Source: Bacillus benzoevorans (GTDB lineage: Bacteria; Bacillota; Bacilli; Bacillales; Cytobacillaceae). From it: DNA of 64,000 bases. The DNA is taken from positions 134,593-198,592 of the forward strand of contig NZ_JACHGK010000008.1 of NCBI RefSeq assembly GCF_014207535.1, in the 5' to 3' direction. Every line of letters begins with the position of its first letter. Position 1 is the first letter of the stretch. Position numbers and translations under genes: made by a program. Below, in pieces: positions 57,823 to 64,000 of the stretch. The notes beneath the pieces are model-generated. The model did no database searches, was not told the DNA's origin, and saw only the letters and a program-made list of their open reading frames with translations.

Positions 57823-58929
57823 TCAAGCTTTTTGATTTTCTGCTTTCTGTTTGGCAAAGTATTCTGCGGCCACTTGGTCGATTTCTTTTTTTAACTCCTC
57901 AACCATCACGGATTCCGGAACTTTGCGGACAATTTCTCCTTTACGGAATAACAGACCTTCACCTCTTGCCCCGGCAATGCCGATATCGGCTTCTCGGGCT
58001 TCTCCCGGTCCATTTACAGCGCAGCCGAGAACCGCTACTTTAATTGGTGCTTTAATCTTTTGGATATATTCTTCTACTTCATTGGCGATACTGATTAAGT
58101 CAATTTCAATTCTGCCGCATGTCGGGCAGGATACAAGCGTTGCAGCATTAGAAGTGAGACCGAACACTTTTAACAACTCACGTGCCACCTTAATCTCCTC
58201 AACCGGATCAGCACTTAATGAAATACGCATCGTATTTCCAATGCCCTTGCTCAAAATGGCACCTAGTCCTGCTGCACTTTTTATCGTACCGGCAAATAAC
58301 GTACCGGACTCGGTTATACCTAAATGAAGCGGGTAATCAAAGGCTTGAGCAGCTTTTTCGTAGGCCTCAATCGCAAGCGGCACATCAGACGCCTTCATGG
58401 AGACGATAATATCATGAAAGTCGAGGTCCTCGAGAATTTTAATATGGTGGAGGGCACTTTCGACCATCCCATCTGCTGTCGGGTAACCGTATTTATCGAG
58501 GATTCTTTTTTCTAGTGATCCGGCATTGACCCCAATCCGAATGGGAATGCCGCGCATCTTTGCTGCTTTAACAACAGCCTCCACTTTTTCCCGTTTTCCG
58601 ATATTGCCCGGGTTGATGCGAATTTTATCTGCTCCGCCTTCAATGGCTTTTAAAGCTAATTTATAGTCGAAGTGGATATCCACGACAAGCGGGATGTTAA
58701 TCCGCTTCTTAATGTCGGAGATCGCATTTGCGGCGCGCTCATCAGGACATGCCACACGAACCAGCTGACATCCGGCTTCTTCAAGTCTTTTAATTTGTGC
58801 AACCGTTGCCTCCACATCATGTGTTTTGGTGGTTGTCATACTTTGAATAACGATTTCATTATTACCGCCAATAGTTAAGTTTCCTACTTTAATGGGGCGG
58901 GTTTTTGTACGATGTATGATTTCACTCAA
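57823..58929 (-). CDS. ispG: 4-hydroxy-3-methylbut-2-en-1-yl diphosphate synthase
   Basis: 368 residues. A TIM-barrel N-terminal domain ([22 protein letters not shown]) and a C-terminal 4Fe-4S domain with [13 protein letters not shown] and [12 protein letters not shown]. It makes HMBDP in the MEP isoprenoid pathway. The start is TTG at 58929, with AAAGGAG ten bases upstream. Confidence 0.95.
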   Translation of the reverse strand: MSEIIHRTKTRPIKVGNLTIGGNNEIVIQSMTTTKTHDVEATVAQIKRLEEAGCQLVRVACPDERAANAISDIKKRINIPLVVDIHFDYKLALKAIEGGADKIRINPGNIGKREKVEAVVKAAKMRGIPIRIGVNAGSLEKRILDKYGYPTADGMVESALHHIKILEDLDFHDIIVSMKASDVPLAIEAYEKAAQAFDYPLHLGITESGTLFAGTIKSAAGLGAILSKGIGNTMRISLSADPVEEIKVARELLKVFGLTSNAATLVSCPTCGRIEIDLISIANEVEEYIQKIKAPIKVAVLGCAVNGPGEAREADIGIAGARGEGLLFRKGEIVRKVPESVMVEELKKEIDQVAAEYFAKQKAENQKA

Positions 58930-59054
58930 AAGTGATTCGCTCCTTTAATTGAAAATCAATCTTCTAATTTTTTACCCATTTCTTTTGCAGTACCTTTCTT
59001 ATTGTAGAATGAACAGACAAAATTGACAAGGAAGTTGAGTGAAACGGTGTATTT

Positions 59055-59414
59055 CTAGGACGGATCCGCAGAGATTTCTTTTTCATATTTTGGAAATTTA
59101 TATATTTTCCCAGCCTGAATTTCTGTAGGTGAAAGGCCATTATTTAGTTTTTTAAAATCGGAAACCACATTTGATAGAGGGACGGGAATGGAGTCATTCA
59201 GCTGCTCTTCGACGAGTGACAGAACCGTGTCTCCGGGCGATACTTTTTTTTCATAATAGGGAAGGGGAGACTTGTTTTTTGCTGTTGTTACATCGTCCGT
59301 TTTGCGGGTCACTGGGGCAAAATTAGAAGTAGCAGGAAGGGTGCCGTAATTAATATCATAATAAATAGCATACAGGATGACTGCAGCAGCAATGATCATA
59401 ACTAAACGCTTCAT
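59055..59414 (-). CDS. yqfZ: YqfZ-like LysM-domain protein
   Basis: 119 residues. An N-terminal membrane anchor (MKRLVMIIAAAVILYAIYYDI) is followed by a polar linker and a LysM-like domain (VSPGDTVLSLVEEQL...VSDFKKLNNGLSPTEIQAGKIYKFPKY). It would sit outside the membrane and bind peptidoglycan, and may be spore-associated. ATG 59414 follows AGGAGG; the longer frame upstream has no support. Confidence 0.85.
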   Translation of the reverse strand: MKRLVMIIAAAVILYAIYYDINYGTLPATSNFAPVTRKTDDVTTAKNKSPLPYYEKKVSPGDTVLSLVEEQLNDSIPVPLSNVVSDFKKLNNGLSPTEIQAGKIYKFPKYEKEISADPS

Positions 59415-59477
59415 AAATCTTTCCTCCTGAACACGATATATCGATGTATATGCCTGTCCAAAAGGGAATAGAACCTT

Positions 59478-59509
59478 AAAAAAACAGCCTGCTATAATAA
59501 CAGGCTGTG
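59478..59509 (-). terminator. Terminator after the fnr-like gene
   Basis: On the minus strand ACAGCCTG...CAGGCTGT is followed by seven T: a clear terminator for the gene at 59561-60268. Confidence 0.88.
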
Positions 59510-59560
59510 ATTCGCTATCGTTAACAGATGTGAGACCCTTATATGGATTTTTAAAAAGAA

Positions 59561-60268
59561 TTAGTTTATGCCGCAGATTTCCCTGCTGCACCGCTGGCAA
59601 TCCACTTCGCATCTTAAATAAGACAGATTTTTAACCGTAAAGCGCTGTTGATCATAATCGATTACATCTTTTTCACGCAGGTCCTTCAGCATTCTTTGAA
59701 TCACTTCTCTTGTACCAAAGGTTAGGTTGGCCAGTTCTTGGTGGGTCAAAGGAATATCAATGACGATGCCGTTTTCCGTCATGATGCCATGACTGTTGCA
59801 GAGGCGGATAAGAATGGAATAGAGTCCGCCTTTTTTTCCATTCATGATTAAATCCATGCATTTCATTTGCGCCTTTACATACCGTGTACTGATCCAGCTT
59901 GTTATGGCACTGAGCACAGCCGGCTCGCTCATTGCGTATTCTTCAAATTGTTTTTTCTTGATGACGATCATTTCGCAATCATTCATCGTTTTCGCAAAGA
60001 AATGGTATGTCGGGTGTTTCGTAAAGAGTTGATATTCCATAATCAACTCTTCGCCGCCTAGAATTTTGATAATAAATTCTTTCCCTTTTACGTGAAATCT
60101 GCCGATGGAGACGCTGCCGTTGACTAACAAATAAATATTTTCTACTTCTTCTTTTTCCTGAAACAGATAGGTGCCCATTGGAATTTTCTGTACCGGTTCT
60201 TTATCAATAAAATATTGTATTAAAAGACTATATAACGAAATTTGTAATTCTTGCATATTTTTCGACAT
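59561..60268 (-). CDS. fnr: Fnr-type oxygen-sensing regulator (Crp/Fnr family)
   Basis: 235 residues. An N-terminal cyclic-nucleotide-binding-like beta barrel (about 30-115), a dimer helix, and a C-terminal winged helix (LTHQELANLTFGTREVIQRMLKDL). The C-terminus has C220, C224, C227 and C232; C224-x2-C227-x4-C232 with D139 matches in order and spacing the C227/C230/C235 and D141 ligands of the 4Fe-4S cluster of B. subtilis Fnr. It should sense oxygen and activate anaerobic genes. AAAGGAG precedes the ATG. A TTGACA lies upstream on the minus strand. No narK or nar genes are nearby; no clear TGTGA-N6-TCACA site was seen. Confidence 0.85.
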   Translation of the reverse strand: MSKNMQELQISLYSLLIQYFIDKEPVQKIPMGTYLFQEKEEVENIYLLVNGSVSIGRFHVKGKEFIIKILGGEELIMEYQLFTKHPTYHFFAKTMNDCEMIVIKKKQFEEYAMSEPAVLSAITSWISTRYVKAQMKCMDLIMNGKKGGLYSILIRLCNSHGIMTENGIVIDIPLTHQELANLTFGTREVIQRMLKDLREKDVIDYDQQRFTVKNLSYLRCEVDCQRCSREICGIN

Positions 60269-60633
60269 GCTTGATCACTCCTTTTTCGTACCTATACTTA
60301 AGATTTAATCAAATATTGTTAACATGTCAATATAGCTTTGCCTTTTTTTGGTGATAAATCCATTTAAGATATGACATATATCGCTGACACCGCGCAGATT
60401 TGCGGATTCATGACAAATTATTGAACTTTTAGCGACTTTCAAATTCCTTCGCCTTTCTTTTATGATACGAAAAAAACACGATATTAGAATAATGTCTTTA
60501 GAATATTTTTTTGTTGAATATGCCATACTATTTATGTTCGTCTGCAAACATAAAAATTTAAGAAGTACCATGAATGTTTATCATTTATGGTTCATTTTTC
60601 GACCAAAAATACAGTTACAGGAGGAATTTTTTT
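60269..60633. other. Divergent control region between fnr and sodA
   Basis: 365 AT-rich bases without a supported gene. It holds the fnr leader and promoter (TTGACA on the minus strand), poorly defined sodA promoter elements near 60515-60540, and an imperfect dyad ACCATGAAT-N7-ATTTATGGT (60567-60591) shortly before the sodA ribosome site. Confidence 0.5.
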
Positions 60634-61242
60634 ATGGCATTTGAATTACCACCATTACCTTACGCATATGATGCCCTGGAGCCTTATATTGATAAGGAGA
60701 CAATGAATATTCATCATACTAAGCACCATAACACGTATGTAACGAATTTAAATAATGCATTGGAAGGACATCCTGATCTTCTTTCGAAAACAGTAGAAGA
60801 AGTGATTGCCAATCTAAATGCGGTCCCGGAAGCAGTAAGAACGGCGGTGCGCAACAATGGGGGCGGTCATGCCAACCACTCGTTATTCTGGCAGATTTTA
60901 GCGCCAAATGCCGGCGGTGAACCCACCGGTGCCATAGGAGATGCTATCAAGTCTAAATTTGGCAGTTTTGAAAGCTTTAAAGACGAATTTTCAAAAGCAG
61001 CTGCCGGCCGATTTGGCTCCGGCTGGGCATGGCTTTCGATTCATAATGGGGAACTGGAGCTGTCAAGCACAGCAAACCAGGATTCACCGTTAATGGAAGG
61101 GAAAACGCCAATTCTTGGTCTGGATGTTTGGGAGCACGCCTACTATTTAAAATATCAAAACCGCCGTCCCGAATATATTAATAATTTTTTCAATGTCATT
61201 AATTGGACTGAAGTGGCAAAACGTTTTGAAGCGGCTAAATAA
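60634..61242 (+). CDS. sodA: Manganese superoxide dismutase
   Basis: 202 residues. Metal ligands lie in [12 protein letters not shown] (His27), GHANHSLFW (His82) and [14 protein letters not shown] (Asp and His); FGSGWAWLS is typical of the Mn/Fe family and the surroundings favour Mn. It detoxifies superoxide. ATG 60634 has CAGGAGG nine bases upstream; the upstream in-frame ATG lies before that site. Monocistronic. Confidence 0.97.
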   Translation: MAFELPPLPYAYDALEPYIDKETMNIHHTKHHNTYVTNLNNALEGHPDLLSKTVEEVIANLNAVPEAVRTAVRNNGGGHANHSLFWQILAPNAGGEPTGAIGDAIKSKFGSFESFKDEFSKAAAGRFGSGWAWLSIHNGELELSSTANQDSPLMEGKTPILGLDVWEHAYYLKYQNRRPEYINNFFNVINWTEVAKRFEAAK

Positions 61243-61257
61243 ATTAGGAATAAATAT

Positions 61258-61291
61258 AAAAAACCAGCAGCTCTCTTTGCTGGTTTTTTTT
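61258..61291 (+). terminator. Terminator after sodA
   Basis: A perfect 12-bp stem AAAAAACCAGCA with TGCTGGTTTTTT and an eight-base loop. Confidence 0.93.
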
Positions 61292-61406
61292 GTGGGGGAA
61301 AATTCACTTATTAGCCTTCCCCATAGTGATATACCTAACTTTCATTATATTGGAAACATGATACATTTTTTATAAGGTGTGTTGTGTTAACTGAGGAGGT
61401 TGGCTT

Positions 61407-62549
61407 ATGGAGAAAGAGATTATAAATGTAAATCGTCACCAGAGTCCTTTCGTTGTCATTTGGGAGATGACACGAGCCTGCAGCTTGAAATGTTTGCATT
61501 GTCAATTGAAAACACAGATTGAAAAAGAACCGGATGACTTGACATTTGAAGAGGGGATGCGGCTGATGGATGAAATTACAGAGCTCGATAACCCGCTGCT
61601 TATCCTGACCGGAGGAGATGTCTTTACACGCACAGATTTTTTTGATTTAGTTCAGTATGGATTGAATAAAGGATTAAAAGTGGTCATCGCTGCAAGCGCT
61701 ACTCATAATGTAACAAACGATGTTATAAAAAGAGCGCATGACATCGGGGTAAGCAGGTGGGCATTTACCCTTGACGGTCCTGATAGGCATTCACATGATG
61801 CACTTTGCGGAGTTCCGGGTACCTTTGACTTAACCCTGTCTTTGCTCCGCTTTATAAAGGAAATGGGTCTGTCCGCAGAGATCAATTCGGTTGTCAGCAA
61901 GATTAATTACGATAGGATAGAAGAGATGGGAAAGCTCGTGAAAGATCTTGGCGTAGCGCTTTGGAATATTATCATGATGGTGCCGACTCCCGGAAACCAG
62001 GAAATTACTCCTTTGACAGCGAGTGAGCATGAACTCTTTTTTCAATGGCTTTATGATTACAGCAGGAAGGCACCTTTTAAGGTCAAAACAATATACGGGC
62101 AGCATTATCAGCGGGTAGTGATTCAAAATAAAATGCGGCAGCTGCATATCAATTATAATGGCTTGGAATATCAGAATGCTCTGCGTGAAGGACCTGCAGG
62201 GGTTCAGCAACTGTTGAACTATAATCCGCAGGGGCTGAATGACGGCAATGGAACCTTATATATTAGCCATAACGGTGATGTGTATCCAAGCCAGATCATG
62301 CCGATTAAAGCTGGAAATGTAAAAGATGAATTGCTGAAGGTTATTTACCGCTATTCACCGTTATTTAAAAAATTAAAGAATCCTGATTTACTAAAAGGAA
62401 AATGTGGAATCTGCGAATTCCGTTATGTATGCGGCGGAAACCGCTCACGTGCCTATAACTTGACAGGGGATTATTTGGAGAGTGAACCATATTGTATCTA
62501 TACGCCGAAAAAGGCGTATCATTTACGTGAAAAAGTATTGGTCAAATGA
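61407..62549 (+). CDS. Radical SAM/SPASM domain protein
   Basis: 380 residues. The radical SAM cluster motif CSLKCLHC (CX3CX2C) is at about 25-32, followed by LTGGDVFTRTDFFDL and FTLDGPDRHSHDALCGVPGTFD blocks. The C-terminal SPASM domain has CGICEFRYVCGGN and a later Cys (EPYCIY) for auxiliary Fe-S clusters. It resembles the Bacillus family often named as PqqE-like or heme-d1-like; the true reaction is unknown. No small peptide substrate gene was found in the flanks. GAGGAGG precedes ATG 61407. It lies between sodA and yqgE, where B. subtilis has no such gene. Confidence 0.88.
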   Translation: MEKEIINVNRHQSPFVVIWEMTRACSLKCLHCQLKTQIEKEPDDLTFEEGMRLMDEITELDNPLLILTGGDVFTRTDFFDLVQYGLNKGLKVVIAASATHNVTNDVIKRAHDIGVSRWAFTLDGPDRHSHDALCGVPGTFDLTLSLLRFIKEMGLSAEINSVVSKINYDRIEEMGKLVKDLGVALWNIIMMVPTPGNQEITPLTASEHELFFQWLYDYSRKAPFKVKTIYGQHYQRVVIQNKMRQLHINYNGLEYQNALREGPAGVQQLLNYNPQGLNDGNGTLYISHNGDVYPSQIMPIKAGNVKDELLKVIYRYSPLFKKLKNPDLLKGKCGICEFRYVCGGNRSRAYNLTGDYLESEPYCIYTPKKAYHLREKVLVK

Positions 62550-62590
62550 TGCAAAGCCGTTTTTGCATAACATAAGCTGATTTGTAAAAG

Positions 62591-62622
62591 ACTACTCTTT
62601 AGAAATAAAGAGGAGTTTTTTT
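62591..62622 (+). terminator. Terminator-like hairpin overlapping the yqgE ribosome site
   Basis: ACTACTCTTT (62591-62600) pairs with AAAGAGGAGT (62607-62616), one A-G mismatch, followed by T7 that abuts the yqgE ATG. The 3' arm contains AGAGGAG, the yqgE Shine-Dalgarno. Confidence 0.75.
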
Positions 62623-63897
62623 ATGAGTAAATTTAAAAAGCATTTATTTGGTGAAGTAGAGCTGACAAAAGATTTAACACTGTTACTCTTGGTAGGCGGG
62701 CTCTATTCCTTAAGTGTGGCGCTATCCAATACCTTTGTAAATATATACCTCTGGAAGCAGACAGGTGACCTAAAGGATATTGGATTTTACAATCTGGCCG
62801 TTGTGACGGTTCAGCCGCTCACCTTTATTCTTGCCGGGCGCTGGGCAAAAAGGATTGATCGGGTTTTGGTTCTAAGAATAGGCGTTATTTTCCTTGCTCT
62901 CTTTTATTTAACGGTTTTAGCAATAGGTGCTTCAGCTGCAAAATATTTGCTGCTGCTTGGTGCCTTGTTAGGGATAGGCTATGGCTTTTACTGGCTCGCC
63001 TTTAATGTTTTGACCTTTGAAATAACGGAGCCGGAAACAAGGGATTTTTTCAATGGTTTTCTTGGGATCCTGACTTCTGTAGGCGGAATGCTTGGACCAA
63101 TTGCGGCAGGATATATCATTTCTAGATTAGAGAAATTTACCGGCTACTCCGTGATTTTCGGCATATCCCTTGGCTTATTTTCCCTCGCAGTCTTTTTAAG
63201 CTTTTTTTTAAAACGCAGACCTGCACATGGGAAATTCTCTTTTACTCGCATTGTGACCGAACGAAAACATAATCATAATTGGCGTATGGTGACCAATGCC
63301 ACCTTTTGCCAAGGGCTTCGTGAGGGGATTTTTGCCTTTTTGATTTCAGTTATGGTCTTCATTTCTACTGGAACAGAAATGGCCCTTGGAACTTACGGAT
63401 TATTAAATTCAGCTGTCTCCTTTGTTGCTTATTTTCTTGTTTCAAGGTTCCTCAATAAAAACCATCGACTTAAAGCTGTCTTGGCTGGGGGAATTTTGCT
63501 CTATGCATCCCTTTTCTTAATTGCCTTTGATGTTACATACGGAAGGCTGTTAATCTATGCCGTATCGATTGCCATTGGTTATCCTTTACTGCTTGTTCCT
63601 TTTATGGGGATGACGTATGATGTGATCGGAAGCGGTTGGAAGGCGGCAGAAATGAGAATTGAATATATCGTTGTCAGGGAAATATTCCTAAACAGCGGGC
63701 GATTTCTATCCATTCTCTTATTTTTAGCTGTGATCCATTATGTGGATATCAAGCAAAGCATCCCCTATTTATTTCTAGTCCTTGGCGGAGGGCATTCAAT
63801 CATCTATTTCTTTGTCAGGAAGATTCAGGTCGAAAAAAAGGAAAAGGTCAGACAGGCTGAAACTTTACAAAAGAAAAGATACAGGTTCCAACCATGA
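62623..63897 (+). CDS. yqgE: MFS transporter YqgE
   Basis: 424 residues with about twelve membrane helices in two halves split by a basic loop (about 190-215, KRRPAHGKFSFTRIVTERKHNHNWR). Family signals are the AGRWAKRIDR loop after helix 2 and GGMLGPIAAGYII. Position after sodA matches yqgE of B. subtilis. Substrate unknown. Its ribosome site lies in a hairpin (62591-62622). Its stop codon is in the loop of the terminator that borders the intron. Confidence 0.9.
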   Translation: MSKFKKHLFGEVELTKDLTLLLLVGGLYSLSVALSNTFVNIYLWKQTGDLKDIGFYNLAVVTVQPLTFILAGRWAKRIDRVLVLRIGVIFLALFYLTVLAIGASAAKYLLLLGALLGIGYGFYWLAFNVLTFEITEPETRDFFNGFLGILTSVGGMLGPIAAGYIISRLEKFTGYSVIFGISLGLFSLAVFLSFFLKRRPAHGKFSFTRIVTERKHNHNWRMVTNATFCQGLREGIFAFLISVMVFISTGTEMALGTYGLLNSAVSFVAYFLVSRFLNKNHRLKAVLAGGILLYASLFLIAFDVTYGRLLIYAVSIAIGYPLLLVPFMGMTYDVIGSGWKAAEMRIEYIVVREIFLNSGRFLSILLFLAVIHYVDIKQSIPYLFLVLGGGHSIIYFFVRKIQVEKKEKVRQAETLQKKRYRFQP

Positions 63898-63909
63898 ACC
63901 TGTATCTTT
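63875..63909 (+). terminator. yqgE terminator hairpin, cut by an intron
   Basis: A perfect 14-bp stem (63875-63888 with 63896-63909) with a seven-base loop containing the TGA of yqgE. Only TTT remains of the U-run before the intron begins. Confidence 0.9.
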
Positions 63910-64000
63910 GTGCGCTTGGCAGCGCATCGGACTAACGGGTGAAAGTCCCGAACACGCCGCAGTGGCGGAAGTGTATAGCTGACAGGTAGTGCATTGCCGT
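63910..64000 (+). mobile_element. Group IIC intron, 5' end only
   Basis: The sequence starts GTGCGC, the conserved intron 5' end (GUGYG). It continues through domain I features: a GCGC-TTGGCA-GCGC hairpin (63912-63925), CGGG-TGAAAGT-CCCG (63936-63950), and an ACAC/GTGT stem enclosing CGCC/GGCG (63952-63974). The GGGTGAAAGTCCCGAACACG stretch is very like group IIC introns such as that of Oceanobacillus iheyensis. Placement directly after a terminator hairpin is the known IIC target choice. The rest, including any reverse transcriptase gene, lies beyond the window. Confidence 0.85.

Noticed and set aside
63782..63982. Frame crossing the end of yqgE
   Set aside because: Overlaps yqgE, its terminator and the intron start; no ribosome site.
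63910..64000. Cobalamin or other riboswitch at the right edge
   Set aside because: The GTGCGC start, GGGTGAAAGTCCCGAAC segment and position after a terminator fit a group IIC intron; riboswitch core motifs are absent.

Overview
The window is a block of core chromosome from a low-GC, spore-forming Firmicute of the Bacillaceae. Gene content and order follow the Bacillus subtilis yqeG-to-yqgE region almost gene for gene. The spore genes (gpr, spoIIP, yqfC, yqfD, yqfT, yqfQ), late-competence genes (comER, comEA, comEB, comEC), a CIRCE-controlled hrcA-grpE-dnaK operon, a glycine T-box and strong GGAGG ribosome binding sites all fit this. No tRNA or rRNA genes, CRISPR array, prophage or insertion sequence was seen. 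The only mobile element is the 5' end of a group II intron that runs off the right edge.

Layout. 1-5,100: ribosome-assembly, shikimate and NAD cluster (yqeG partial, yqeH, aroE, yqeI, nadD, yqeK, rsfS, yqeM). 5,122-9,900: competence cluster with comER divergent from comEA-comEB-comEC, then the tiny yqzM. 10,207-16,530: holA, rpsT, the spore protease gpr, spoIIP, yqxA, lepA. 16,651-26,100: hemW, the heat-shock operon hrcA-grpE-dnaK, dnaJ, prmA, rsmE, mtaB. 26,265-32,775: deoC, rpsU-yqeY, the sigma-W-type nfeD-floA-yqfB unit, yqfC-yqfD-phoH. 32,995-38,161: pgpH, ybeY, dgkA, era, yqzL, recO. 38,205-46,550: T-box-glyQ-glyS, ccpN-ppsR, dnaG-rpoD. 46,628-53,955: a membrane protein, cccA, trmK, yqfO, ispH, yqfQ, cshB, nfo. 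54,014-57,105: yqfT, a Zur-box-controlled znuC-znuB-zur operon, yqfW. 57,385-64,000: yqfX, ispG, yqfZ, an Fnr-type regulator, sodA, a radical SAM/SPASM gene, the MFS gene yqgE and the start of a group IIC intron.

The genes mostly serve translation and ribosome assembly (yqeH, rsfS, yqeI, lepA, prmA, rsmE, mtaB, era, ybeY, rpsT, rpsU, glyQS, trmK), replication and repair (holA, dnaG, recO, nfo), proteostasis, and central regulation (rpoD, ccpN, ppsR, hrcA, zur, fnr). Lineage-specific differences from B. subtilis are concentrated at a few points. nfeD is short and lacks the protease domain, cdd is absent between dgkA and era, yqxD is absent before dnaG, znuCB is joined to zur, and an fnr-like gene and a radical SAM gene flank sodA.

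Most of the window is ordinary. No convincing wholly new system is visible. The most notable items are the group IIC intron inserted exactly behind the yqgE terminator hairpin; two genes (yqfC, yqgE) whose Shine-Dalgarno sequence lies inside a terminator-like hairpin abutting the start codon; a CTG start for nadD; an oxygen-sensor-type Fnr with the D/C/C/C ligand set; and the partnerless SPASM gene. All functional names rest on recognised motifs and synteny; no database search was run.
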